Source: Legionella saoudiensis
GTDB taxonomy: Bacteria > Pseudomonadota > Gammaproteobacteria > Legionellales > Legionellaceae
DNA: 64,000 nt
NCBI RefSeq assembly: GCF_001465875.1
Contig: NZ_LN901323.1
Location: forward strand, 64,501-128,500
Direction of reading: 5' to 3'
A program made the translations under genes and the position numbers. Below, piece after piece: positions 20,376-29,405 of the stretch. Position 1 is the stretch's first letter. Each line of letters opens with the position of its first letter. Below the pieces are notes generated by a model. It saw only the letters and a list, made by a program, of their open reading frames with translations. It made no database searches and was not told the origin of the DNA.

Positions 20376-20550
20376 TCAACCATCCTTAACGTACTCGTAC
20401 TCTCTAGCCTTGTGAGCAAAAGAATGCGCAAAACAGTGTAGCCACATTAAAAATGTGATTATCATAGCATAAGGAGCTCAAGTATTTCATACAGTTCGAG
20501 CGTGTAGATAGGTGTTTTATTTACTTTTTTTTCCGGTGGCCTGATTGCCT

Positions 20551-20602
20551 GCAAAAATGGCGCTTACTTACAGCTTTTGAAGGGTGTCAGTGCCATTTTT
20601 GC
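20551..20602. terminator. long-stem inverted repeat downstream of the acyltransferase gene
   Basis: Arms 20551-20564 (GCAAAAATGGCGCT) and 20589-20602 (AGTGCCATTTTTGC) pair over 14 positions with one G-T pair, around a 24-base loop. The element lies 18 bases past the stop of the minus-strand acyltransferase gene and before the epimerase operon. It is probably the transcription end of the former, which would make the acyltransferase and the epimerase operon separate units. Confidence 0.6.
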
Positions 20603-20619
20603 TTGGGGTCGGACTACTC

Positions 20620-22608
20620 TTATGAAATTATGGGCAGTAATTGCGGTTTTAGTGCGGCAAATAAATAACTTGAGCCCACTTCGGATAAATGATTGTCATC
20701 ACTATAGTACGGCTCACCTTGGGCACTTAAAGAATGACACGTTGTTTCATTACAAAATACCGAATAAGGATCGAAGAAATAAGTCTGCGGGTTATGTTGG
20801 GCAAAATACCGTAGAACCTTATTAATATGACGCGCCTTAATATTTGCCTGAACAGTAGTATCAATTTTTGCAAGGCAATTGGCTTTAGATATCCGAGGAC
20901 GTGTTAGGCAGGCAAAAGGATCTTTGATGCCAGCCCCTGGCACATCGCCCAAGATGATTAATTTTCTATCCCCAATTAGTTGCCGTAATTGTCCAAGCTT
21001 TACCAGCAATGGTTGGTAGTCTTTTCTCTGACTGCTCATTAAATCAATATGCCATGGCTGTTGTTTGCTTAACTCCTTGGCCATTAAAATTTGAAATAAC
21101 CAATATTGAGACACAATTAAAATTGAGTCGGGCCTTTTCTGTAATTGCGCCAAACCTTGCTTTAATACATTGGGGCAGATTTTATTCCAATCATCCCCTG
21201 GAGTAGTACGTGATAAATCTGGAAGAATCAAACAGCTCGAACCGGCCATATAAACCGATTTATGATAAGGTTTTGCGATTTCATTCGCTAATCCATACTG
21301 CAGCATTTGCGCATGACTGTCTCCTAATAAAACGATGTCGGGTGCATCATGTTCTGCTTTATAGGTCCAGCCAAACGGGTAAGCGAAGCCTTGGCCACCA
21401 AAATGAGCCTTATGATAATCTAACGCAATTTGCCCAGGGCTAAATTGTGGCCCCTCAAGTTTGGGGATTCGCCATAGCAAACCATGACTTAAATACAAAG
21501 CAAATCCACAACTGGCCGTTAACGCAATGCCTGGGATCCATTTTAAAATCAAGGCGCGTTGTGCTTTTAGTCCAGATGTAGGCGTATATCTAAATGGTTT
21601 TTCAATAAAATAATAACTGAATAATGCGGCCAGTAATGAGCAAAAAACGAGAAATAACTGAACATCGAATGTGCTAATTTCTGTGGCGCTCACATAAGAA
21701 TAAAATACAAGTATTGGCCAATGAACTAAATACAATGAATAGCTGATTAATCCTAAGCCCACGGCAATCTTGTTGCTAAAAATTCGCCCCAAGTACGGAG
21801 CATTGCCGCCATAAATAACTAAAGCAGCCCCCAAGGTTGGAATTAAGGCATTATAAGAAGGAAACAGCGTATCTTTACTAAAAGTGAGTATGGCGTACAA
21901 CATCATTCCCAGCCCCAAAAAACAAGCCAGTTCAGCAAAAGCCGATCGCTTAGGCTTGTACTTAATAAGCCAGACCATAAGCGCGCCGATACAAAACTCG
22001 AAAAATCGAAACGGCATCAAATAAAACAAGGCCGTAAGATAACTCTTTTGGAAGAGCAAATTTAAGCCAAAACTGATGCAGCCTAAACAAAGAATCGTCA
22101 AAGGTAAAAAGCGTTTGTTTAATTTGGCTACTATAAATAAAATAAATGGCCAAATAAAATAAAACTGCTCCTCAACCCCTAAGGACCATGTATGCAATAA
22201 AGGTTTATAAATGGCATTGGCATTAAAGTAACCACTTTCAAATAAGAAAAGGCCGTTGGATACGGAAAAGGCCGCAGCGGCTATTGAGCGTCCCAAGGCA
22301 CGTAAATGGCTAGGTGCCAATAAAATGAGTCCCGCCACCAGGCTGCAAAATAGGGTAAAAAAGAGGGCCGGAAAAATACGTTTTATTCTACGGCAATAAA
22401 AATTGGTAAAACTAAATGTGCCTGTTTGCTCTACTTCATTAATAATTAAACGCGTGATTAAGAATCCGCTAATGACAAAGAAAATATCTACTCCCACATA
22501 ACCGCCGGTGATGTGGGAAACGTTTAGGTGGAATAAAACTACAGCAATAACAGCAAATGCTCTTAGCCCATCAATGTAACTTAAGTAGTTATTTTTATTA
22601 TTTAACAT
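20620..22608 (-). CDS. O-acyltransferase, OafA/YrhL type with C-terminal SGNH domain
   Basis: A 662-residue protein with an N-terminal acyltransferase-3 membrane domain (about ten helices, residues 1-370) and a C-terminal periplasmic SGNH hydrolase-like domain. The first helix region has YIDGLRAFAVIAVVLFHL, with the conserved Arg and His. Block I of the SGNH part is LLGDSHAQM and the catalytic Asp-His pair is in SDDNHLSEVGS. Proteins of this build O-acetylate O-antigens and other surface glycans, taking acyl-CoA from the cytoplasm. In Legionella an O-acetyltransferase (Lag-1) modifies LPS, but no orthology is claimed. It lies upstream of the polysaccharide operon, in the same direction, separated by an inverted repeat. 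Confidence 0.9.
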   Translation of the reverse strand: MLNNKNNYLSYIDGLRAFAVIAVVLFHLNVSHITGGYVGVDIFFVISGFLITRLIINEVEQTGTFSFTNFYCRRIKRIFPALFFTLFCSLVAGLILLAPSHLRALGRSIAAAAFSVSNGLFLFESGYFNANAIYKPLLHTWSLGVEEQFYFIWPFILFIVAKLNKRFLPLTILCLGCISFGLNLLFQKSYLTALFYLMPFRFFEFCIGALMVWLIKYKPKRSAFAELACFLGLGMMLYAILTFSKDTLFPSYNALIPTLGAALVIYGGNAPYLGRIFSNKIAVGLGLISYSLYLVHWPILVFYSYVSATEISTFDVQLFLVFCSLLAALFSYYFIEKPFRYTPTSGLKAQRALILKWIPGIALTASCGFALYLSHGLLWRIPKLEGPQFSPGQIALDYHKAHFGGQGFAYPFGWTYKAEHDAPDIVLLGDSHAQMLQYGLANEIAKPYHKSVYMAGSSCLILPDLSRTTPGDDWNKICPNVLKQGLAQLQKRPDSILIVSQYWLFQILMAKELSKQQPWHIDLMSSQRKDYQPLLVKLGQLRQLIGDRKLIILGDVPGAGIKDPFACLTRPRISKANCLAKIDTTVQANIKARHINKVLRYFAQHNPQTYFFDPYSVFCNETTCHSLSAQGEPYYSDDNHLSEVGSSYLFAALKPQLLPIIS

Positions 22609-22629
22609 GATTAATCCATAATAAATAAA

Positions 22630-22650
22630 GCTTAAGGAAATGTCTTAAGC
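22630..22650 (-). terminator. putative terminator of the 22746-24398 gene
   Basis: Seven-base arms GCTTAAG and CTTAAGC surround a 7-base loop. Read on the minus strand the stem is followed by TTTATTTATTA, so it could end transcription from the yciA-like/unknown gene pair. The stem is short and A+T rich. Confidence 0.45.
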
Positions 22651-22745
22651 CAAGGCATAACAAAACGCGCCTGCCATATCAGAACTCAATTTTTGCTCTT
22701 GACCCACAACCTACATGCCATTGCAAATTGAGCGTCGTGACCAAA

Positions 22746-24398
22746 CTATTCCTGACTTAAATGCGTCCTGCGCTCATGCATGGTTTCCACACTATTAATT
22801 ACTGTCTGGCGACAAATTTCTTGCATTACAGGAATGTCTGCTAATGCCGCTCCATCGTGAATAGAATAGGCGATGAGAAAACTATCTCGCCATATCTTCT
22901 CATTCATTCGCTCTTTGGATTTCATCCATAATGCAATCCAAAGAAAATGGAACTGCCATCTATCCCGATGATGCTCCATTTCTTCGCTAAATACTTCGGC
23001 CATTGCCTTTTCTAAATTACAGACGCGAACACCATCAACAAAGCTGCTGTTGTGATTCACTATTTTATCAACGAGAGGATTCTCTATATACCAAGACTCC
23101 GTAAAAGCCTTACTTTTTAACCAGGATTTAGAGCGTTGCAAAGATTCAGCAATAGCTTCTGGCGTAAATGGCGATATTTGCACACTAAGTTGTGCAAATA
23201 AATCATCTAAATCCAACTTACGAGGACGTAAGCGCAAACCTAATAGCTCCTGGATTTCTAAAAAATGTACATGTGGAATATCATCATGGGCGATCGTTTC
23301 GGCAAGGAAATGCTCAACCATCATCGTGAAATATGCTATATCCACATCACGTAAAGTGACACTTTCATCAAAAGCCTGACCGTAATAGTCTTTTACTTCC
23401 TTCGCACTAACGGTTGGGGTCATCCATGCATCTTTAATTCCAACATTGTACTTTAAAAGCAAGCCGCAGAGTCGGTTTTTGCGGTTTTTGCGTGCATGAA
23501 TAAAAATACCTTGAGCTCCGGTACCATCGACCTCCGTTGCTTTAATGTTCACCGTAGCTTTTTCACCCTCTGGAGTAAACACCACTCCTTTTTTACGTTG
23601 AATTTTTATCCAGCTATTAAATAACGGATGATAACGCTCCGGGTACCAATACATTATATTTTGTAATCGGGATAATGAGGCAGAGGAAAAAGTAACCTGG
23701 TCAATAATTTGCCCCAAGGTGGTAATCGCAATATCTCTTACCTCAGCTTTTGGATGCAACAGAGTGAACAGAGCAATATCAGCCCCTTCTTCAATACTAT
23801 ATAAATCAATAATTAAATCAGTAAAAAAATCAGCAGGCATTGCATAACTTTGGGCGAAAAAATTTTCCGCGATTTCAAAAACGCTGAGATCAGATAATTC
23901 ATGAATTAAATCGCGAATGGCATCTAAATGTGACGGCTGTTCTTCGCCATTAAGTAATTCCTCCTCAGCCCGATCTTCCTCCTGATTTGCTAAATCAAAA
24001 TATGCATTTTTTAATTCATCATTTAATTCAACATGGGCCTCATAGAAAGAATTTAGAATAGGCAGCCAAAAGCTTAAACTGTGCTTTTGTGAATAAATGA
24101 GTTCTGCTAAATGGTCCATTAAATTAAATAAGGCCTTTGCACTTAATTTATTATTGGCTTCCGCGGCACTTTGCAATTGCGCTACGCAAATATCTAAAGC
24201 AAAAACGCAAGCCGAATAAACAGCAAGCCCCTCTTCCAGATTTTCATCAAGGTTATTAATAATATCAACAAGCTTAAACGAGAGTTCAGGTTGTTGAAAA
24301 AACAGCATATATAATTGAGGATCGGGGTCCGCCTTTTGCTCAATTAATGTGGCCATTTCTGTAAGTAAACGTTGCAATTCTACCGAATCATTGGTCAT
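22746..24398 (-). CDS. conserved-looking protein of unknown function, 550 residues
   Basis: I do not recognise this protein. It is soluble, acidic and mostly helical, without signal peptide or membrane segment. Residues about 60-260 look like helical repeats (for example ALFTLLHPKAEVRDIAITTLGQIIDQV, HEAT-like). A central stretch with GTGAQGIFIHARKNRKNR and LCGLLLKYNVGIKDAWMTP is probably a globular domain, followed by a helical C-terminal part with several conserved-looking Trp residues. The ATG overlaps the stop of the upstream YciA-type thioesterase gene by four bases, so the two are translationally coupled. A function in acyl-CoA metabolism is suggested only by that coupling. Confidence 0.8.
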   Translation of the reverse strand: MTNDSVELQRLLTEMATLIEQKADPDPQLYMLFFQQPELSFKLVDIINNLDENLEEGLAVYSACVFALDICVAQLQSAAEANNKLSAKALFNLMDHLAELIYSQKHSLSFWLPILNSFYEAHVELNDELKNAYFDLANQEEDRAEEELLNGEEQPSHLDAIRDLIHELSDLSVFEIAENFFAQSYAMPADFFTDLIIDLYSIEEGADIALFTLLHPKAEVRDIAITTLGQIIDQVTFSSASLSRLQNIMYWYPERYHPLFNSWIKIQRKKGVVFTPEGEKATVNIKATEVDGTGAQGIFIHARKNRKNRLCGLLLKYNVGIKDAWMTPTVSAKEVKDYYGQAFDESVTLRDVDIAYFTMMVEHFLAETIAHDDIPHVHFLEIQELLGLRLRPRKLDLDDLFAQLSVQISPFTPEAIAESLQRSKSWLKSKAFTESWYIENPLVDKIVNHNSSFVDGVRVCNLEKAMAEVFSEEMEHHRDRWQFHFLWIALWMKSKERMNEKIWRDSFLIAYSIHDGAALADIPVMQEICRQTVINSVETMHERRTHLSQE

Positions 24399-24778
24399 AT
24401 TTTTTTAGGCACCGGTCTTGATTTTCCGTGTTCATCAATGGCGACAAAAATAAAAACTCCTTCCGTCACCTGATAGGGTTCACTTTGGGTTGCAGGCAAA
24501 GCCCATACTTCTACATTCATGGTCATTGAAGTAGTTCCCTGTTTGACTAGAGTAACATAGCAACTAATTAAATCACCTACATGAACAGGTTTTAAGAATG
24601 ACATCGAATGAATAGAAACCGTAGCTACCCGTCCAACTGCAATTTTTTTAGCCAAAACGCCTGCGGCTAAGTCCATTTGCGATACGATCCAACCACCAAA
24701 TATATCTCCGTTTGCATTCGTGTTGGCAGGCATTGCTAAAGTTTGGATAGTTAATTCGCCTTTTGGGGAATAGGTCAT
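24395..24778 (-). CDS. yciA: acyl-CoA thioesterase, YciA type
   Basis: A 127-residue single hot-dog-domain thioesterase that hydrolyses acyl-CoA. The segment NANGDIFGGWIVSQMD contains the catalytic Asp and the helix-start pattern of the YciA/ACOT subfamily, followed by GDLISCYVTLVKQGTTS. The length agrees with YciA (about 130 residues). It is cytosolic. Its stop overlaps the start of the unknown gene at 22746-24398 by four bases. A palindromic region separates it from tex. Confidence 0.88.
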   Translation of the reverse strand: MTYSPKGELTIQTLAMPANTNANGDIFGGWIVSQMDLAAGVLAKKIAVGRVATVSIHSMSFLKPVHVGDLISCYVTLVKQGTTSMTMNVEVWALPATQSEPYQVTEGVFIFVAIDEHGKSRPVPKKI

Positions 24779-24796
24779 TAGGTCTACCTCAAGTAG

Positions 24797-24849
24797 CCCG
24801 TATTAGACGCAGTCATAATACGGGTTTGTGGGCACATAGACCCGTATTA
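24797..24849. repeat. CCCGTATTA palindrome with an extra arm
   Basis: The arms CCCGTATTA (24797-24805) and TAATACGGG (24816-24824) pair perfectly around a 10-base loop; a third copy of CCCGTATTA lies at 24841-24849, which could pair with the same right arm and give an alternative fold. It separates tex from yciA. The same palindrome occurs at 49887-49914. Confidence 0.75.
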
Positions 24850-24880
24850 CGCTAGGCTAATAGAGACTATGTTCTAGTTT

Positions 24881-27226
24881 TTAATTACGCTTTAACTTCG
24901 CTAAAGCATCTGCCATCGCTGTATTAAACACCGTCTTTTTCACTGGCTCGGCCTTTTTAGCCATCTCCGGTTTTTTACGATGTTCTGGTCGAGCTCCTTC
25001 AGCTTGCTTTTTCACCTCTGGAGCCTTCGCTTTCTTCTTAACGACGGGCGCGGTAGCTTCTTCTTCCAGACGCATACTTAAACCAATACGTTTACGCTCT
25101 TTATCTACTTCCACCACTTTGACGGTAACAATATCACCTGCTTTAACCACAGTGCGAGGGTCGGTAATAAATTTATTGGTCATGGCTGAAATATGAACTA
25201 AGCCATCTTGATGAACGCCAATATCCACAAAAGCCCCGAAGTTAGTCACATTACTCACTACACCTTCCAGAATCATTCCTTCGTGTAAATGGGTAATGTC
25301 TTCAACACCTTCTTTAAATTGTGCTGTTTTAAATTCGGGTCTGGGATCACGGCCTGGCTTTTCCAATTCACGGAGAACATCGCGAATGGTTGGTAAACCA
25401 TATTGCTCATCAACGAACTGTGCCGCATTCACACTGTTTAAGACCTCTTTATTGCCGATAAGCTCTAAAATGGCGACTTTTTTATCTGCAATGATTCTTT
25501 CTACTAATGGATAAGCTTCAGGATGAACACAGGAGGCATCCAAAGGATTATCGCCATTCATAATGCGTAGAAACCCTGCTGCTTGCTGGAATGCTTTCTC
25601 GCCCATACGGCTAACATTCTTCAATTGCATACGGTTACTAAATGCACCATGCTCATCTCGATATTGAACAATATTCTTCGCTAAAGTATCGTTTAAACCA
25701 GAAATATGTGATAACAGTGCCGCAGAAGCGGTATTAACATCCACACCAACTGCGTTTACACAATCCTCAACAACCCCTTCGAGGCTGCGCGCTAAGCGGG
25801 CTTGGTTTACATCATGTTGATACTGGCCAACGCCAATGGACTTCGCTTCAATTTTTACTAATTCCGCCAAAGGATCTTGTAAACGACGCGCGATAGAAAC
25901 AGCTCCGCGTAAAGTGACGTCAAGATCAGGAAACTCTTGAGCTGCTATTTCCGAAGCAGAATACACCGAAGCCCCGGCCTCACTAACTACAATTTTGGTT
26001 AGTTTTAAATCGGGATACATTTTAATTAAATCAGCGACTAAACGCTCTGTTTCTCGTGAGCCTGTTCCATTACCAATACTAATTAAATTAACTTGATGTT
26101 TTGCAGCAAGTTTAGCTAGATCGGTGATTGACTGATGCCATTCATTTTGTGGTGCAAATGGATAAATAACAGAAAAATCAAGAAGTTTTCCAGTGGCATC
26201 CACTACCACTACTTTCACCCCAGTTCTGATCCCCGGATCAAGACCGATAGTAACTTGTGGTCCTGCGGGAGCGGCCAGAAGTAAATCACGCAAGTTTCGC
26301 GAAAATACTTTGATGGCTTCTTCATCAGCCATTTCACGTAAACGAGTTAATAACTCCAACTCCAATTTGGTGAATAATTTTACTTTCCAGGTCAAACGAA
26401 CCGTCTCTAATAACCAAGGATCAGCGGCTCGCTGTTGATCAGTAATCTTAAAATGAGCTGCGACTTTCGTTTCACCGTAAGCCAAATCCGTCTCCGGTAG
26501 TGTCAGGCTGACTTGCAAGACGCTTTCACGACGGCCACGGAATAAAGCCAGTGCGCGATGAGATGGTATTTTCTTAATGGGCTCTTCATACTCAAAGTAA
26601 TCTGCAAACTTGTTTACCGTTTCTTTTTTCTTCGAACTACCCACGGACTTCACAATTGCATGCTGCCATAGATATTCGCGTAATTCATTAATGAGATCGG
26701 CGTCTTCGGCAAAATGTTCCATTAATATATGGCGAGCCCCTTCAAGAGCAGCTTTGGCGTCTTCGATACCCACCTCAGCATTAATAAATTGTGCCGCATG
26801 TGCTTCAGGATCTAGGGTTGGATCATTCCATAATGCATCCGCTAAAGGTTGTAGACCTGCTTCCACTGCGATTTGTGCTTTAGTGCGACGTTTCGGTCGA
26901 TAAGGCAAATATAAATCTTCAAGGCGAGTTTTAGTGTCTGCGGCAAGAATGCTTTTCTCTAACTCTGGAGTTAGTTTTTCTTGTTCACGAATGGACTGCA
27001 AAACCACTTCACGACGCTCATCTAATTCACGCAAATAAAGCAAACGCTCAGCAAGGAAACGCAATTGCGAATCGTCTAATCCTTCAGTAGCTTCTTTACG
27101 ATAACGTGCAATAAAAGGCACCGTTGCTCCCTCATCCAGCAAACGAATCGCTGTTTCAACCTGCGCAACTTTAACCTTAAGTTCTTGCGCAATAATTGAC
27201 GCTGACGTCAACATTTCTTGAGTCAT
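24881..27226 (-). CDS. tex: RNA-binding transcriptional accessory protein Tex
   Basis: A 781-residue cytoplasmic nucleic-acid-binding protein of the Tex family. The N-terminal helical part contains [17 protein letters not shown], the YqgF-like RNase H-fold part has [18 protein letters not shown], then a helix-hairpin-helix part ([23 protein letters not shown]), and a C-terminal S1 domain ([27 protein letters not shown]). A Lys-Ala-Pro-rich tail of about 60 residues follows. Tex affects transcription and transcript fate in several bacteria. It follows glmS by 38 bases in the same direction, so cotranscription is likely. Confidence 0.96.
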   Translation of the reverse strand: MTQEMLTSASIIAQELKVKVAQVETAIRLLDEGATVPFIARYRKEATEGLDDSQLRFLAERLLYLRELDERREVVLQSIREQEKLTPELEKSILAADTKTRLEDLYLPYRPKRRTKAQIAVEAGLQPLADALWNDPTLDPEAHAAQFINAEVGIEDAKAALEGARHILMEHFAEDADLINELREYLWQHAIVKSVGSSKKKETVNKFADYFEYEEPIKKIPSHRALALFRGRRESVLQVSLTLPETDLAYGETKVAAHFKITDQQRAADPWLLETVRLTWKVKLFTKLELELLTRLREMADEEAIKVFSRNLRDLLLAAPAGPQVTIGLDPGIRTGVKVVVVDATGKLLDFSVIYPFAPQNEWHQSITDLAKLAAKHQVNLISIGNGTGSRETERLVADLIKMYPDLKLTKIVVSEAGASVYSASEIAAQEFPDLDVTLRGAVSIARRLQDPLAELVKIEAKSIGVGQYQHDVNQARLARSLEGVVEDCVNAVGVDVNTASAALLSHISGLNDTLAKNIVQYRDEHGAFSNRMQLKNVSRMGEKAFQQAAGFLRIMNGDNPLDASCVHPEAYPLVERIIADKKVAILELIGNKEVLNSVNAAQFVDEQYGLPTIRDVLRELEKPGRDPRPEFKTAQFKEGVEDITHLHEGMILEGVVSNVTNFGAFVDIGVHQDGLVHISAMTNKFITDPRTVVKAGDIVTVKVVEVDKERKRIGLSMRLEEEATAPVVKKKAKAPEVKKQAEGARPEHRKKPEMAKKAEPVKKTVFNTAMADALAKLKRN

Positions 27227-27264
27227 TTACATCCCCGAAATCATGATAAAAAATCGCAGCATTA

Positions 27265-29079
27265 TTACTCAACAGTTACCGATTTGGCAAGGTTACGTGG
27301 TTGATCCACATCCGTACCTTTGGCAACAGCAACATGATAAGCTAATAACTGCAACGGAATTGTGTACACTATAGGTGCAATCCAAGAACCGCAAGGAGAA
27401 ACCTTAATTAAACGTGCTCCATTCGCCTTCCAGGTATGTGCCCCATCTACAAAAACAAACAACTGACCGCCACGCGCGCTGACCTCATGTAAATTAGATT
27501 TCAACTTATCTAAAAGCTCATCATTGGGTGCAACCGCAATAACGGGCATATCTTCATCGACCAACGCTAAAGGCCCATGCTTTAATTCTCCAGAAGGATA
27601 GGCTTCGGCATGAATATATGAAATTTCTTTGAGCTTTAATGCTCCTTCCAAGGCGACAGGATATTGCACCCCGCGTCCTAAAAATAGCGTGTGGGCTTTA
27701 TTTACAAATAAGGCGGATAAATCTTCAATTTCGTCGTTCATTTGCAATACTTGCTCACAGCATCGTGGCAATTCTTGCAATTGCGCGAGTACTTCTTCTG
27801 CACGCTGATCATGGCAAAGAGCTGCAGACAACATCAAAAATGCCGCTAACTGAGTAGTAAATGCTTTGGTCGATGCCACACCAATCTCAATGCCTGCACG
27901 CGTTAAAAAGACACAGTCTGCTTCTCGTACTAAGGTACTGGTGGCCACATTACAAATTGCCAGGCTTGCAAGATAATTTAAAGATTTTGCCTTGGTTAAA
28001 GCCGCCAGCGTATCTGCGGTTTCTCCTGACTGCGATACAGTAATAAAAAGGGTATCTTTGGGGACCACAACCTCGCGGTAACGATATTCACTAGCAATTT
28101 CAACTTGGGTTGGTAAACCGGCCAAAGATTCCAACCAATATTTAGCAACTAACCCTGCATGGTAACTGGTTCCACAAGCAACAATGTGGATTTGTTTCAC
28201 TAAGGGAAATACATGGGAAGCACGCTCACCAAAGCTTGATCGCAGCACTTCAAGGCTATTTACCCGCCCTTCAACCGTATCGGTTAGCACTTTGGACTGC
28301 TCAAAAATTTCTTTAAGCATAAAATGACGGTATGGACCTTTGCTTACAATTTCTGCATCATTGCTTAATAGATGAGTTGGTCGTTCAACCGGAGCCCGAG
28401 ATGTATTATAAATAGTTACTAGTTTGGGAGTAACGAAGGCACTATCGCCTTCTTCTAAGTACATGACCGATTGAGCAAAGGATTTTAACGCTAAACCATC
28501 TGAGGCGATAAAATTCTCACCGATACCCAAGCCAATCACCAGAGGGCTACCTTTCCGCACCGCAACCAATTCAAAGGGACGCTGTTGATGGATAACACCC
28601 AGAGCAAAGGCGCCATGCATTTCCATCGCGGCAGTTTGTACCGCTTCTAATAAATTTTCCGATTTAAGATAATAGTAATGAACTAAATGAGCGGCAACTT
28701 CGGTATCAGTTTCTGATGTAAACACATAGCCTTTAGCCATTAAATCCTGGCGTAAATGATCATGGTTTTCAATAATGCCATTATGAACAAGCGCAATTTC
28801 ACCATGCGATAAGTGAGGATGAGCATTTAGCTCTGAAGGCTTACCATGAGTAGCCCAGCGGGTATGTGCAATTCCGGTGTTTCCTGAAATAGCCGTTTCT
28901 ACCATAGCATCCGCCAAGTTTTGCACTTTTCCTTGAATCCTGACACGCTTTAAATGAGAGTCGCCATCAATTACCGCGATTCCTGCAGAATCATAACCAC
29001 GGTATTCCAAACGTCGCAAACCTTCCAATAAGACCTTACTGATATCCCTTTCAGAAACAGCACCCATAATTCCGCACAT
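27265..29079 (-). CDS. glmS: glutamine-fructose-6-phosphate aminotransferase (isomerising)
   Basis: Makes glucosamine 6-phosphate from fructose 6-phosphate and glutamine, the first committed step to UDP-GlcNAc for peptidoglycan and LPS. The glutaminase domain begins with Cys as N-terminal nucleophile (MCGIMGAV), so the second of two ATG codons (29079) is chosen: one Met must be removed to expose Cys; the first ATG is at 29082. GAGGAG lies upstream. Two SIS domains follow, with VACGTSYHAG, VSQSGETADT and LGRGVQYPVALEGALKLKEISYIHAEAYP, and the C-terminus is PRNLAKSVTVE. GlmU, the later enzyme of the same pathway, is at 49942-51321. No glmS ribozyme is seen upstream, as expected outside Gram-positive bacteria. 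Confidence 0.96.
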   Translation of the reverse strand: MCGIMGAVSERDISKVLLEGLRRLEYRGYDSAGIAVIDGDSHLKRVRIQGKVQNLADAMVETAISGNTGIAHTRWATHGKPSELNAHPHLSHGEIALVHNGIIENHDHLRQDLMAKGYVFTSETDTEVAAHLVHYYYLKSENLLEAVQTAAMEMHGAFALGVIHQQRPFELVAVRKGSPLVIGLGIGENFIASDGLALKSFAQSVMYLEEGDSAFVTPKLVTIYNTSRAPVERPTHLLSNDAEIVSKGPYRHFMLKEIFEQSKVLTDTVEGRVNSLEVLRSSFGERASHVFPLVKQIHIVACGTSYHAGLVAKYWLESLAGLPTQVEIASEYRYREVVVPKDTLFITVSQSGETADTLAALTKAKSLNYLASLAICNVATSTLVREADCVFLTRAGIEIGVASTKAFTTQLAAFLMLSAALCHDQRAEEVLAQLQELPRCCEQVLQMNDEIEDLSALFVNKAHTLFLGRGVQYPVALEGALKLKEISYIHAEAYPSGELKHGPLALVDEDMPVIAVAPNDELLDKLKSNLHEVSARGGQLFVFVDGAHTWKANGARLIKVSPCGSWIAPIVYTIPLQLLAYHVAVAKGTDVDQPRNLAKSVTVE

Positions 29080-29082
29080 CAC

Positions 29083-29387
29083 CAGCTCCTCGTGTTAATA
29101 CTTGCTAATGTATAATATTCCCAAAGACTCTTATGCGGTTGTGTTTTAAGTCCAATGTGGCAAACAGTCCCGACCAAGCATTATAAAGTATCTTGGGGAT
29201 AAGTAGAAAAAAGACCAGAATTATGCCACAAACATCTCCAAAAAGAACTAAGCGGATTTACATCATACGGGTAATTTTAGAACAGAATGAGAATTAATCC
29301 ATAAAAAAGCCAATTTTTTGGAAGCACTTGCAGCATAATACTCAGGCTAGGACATCGTTTACCCTAACCTAAGTGGCACCCGCTGAA
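29083..29387. other. intergenic region between plaC and glmS
   Basis: About 305 bases carrying the glmS leader. GAGGAG (ribosome-binding site) precedes the start codon. On the minus strand a TATTAT/TATACA lies about 40 bases before the start, without a convincing -35 box. Near 29311-29328 the minus strand reads CCAAAAAATTGG followed by CTTTTTT, a weak terminator-like element for plaC. A plus-oriented hairpin at its left edge is listed separately. No small protein gene is convincing. Confidence 0.45.
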
Positions 29388-29405
29388 TTAATCAAGCGGG
29401 TTTTT
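29378..29405 (+). terminator. intrinsic-terminator-like hairpin at the plaC 3' end, oriented plus
   Basis: Arms ACCCGCT (29378-29384) and AGCGGGT (29395-29401) with a 10-base loop are followed on the plus strand by TTTT. The minus strand has no uridine tract after it, so as an intrinsic terminator it faces against plaC. It overlaps the plaC stop codon. Confidence 0.5.

Noticed and set aside
29083..29387. glmS ribozyme or riboswitch
   Set aside because: No conserved glmS ribozyme core seen, and this element is confined mainly to Gram-positive bacteria.
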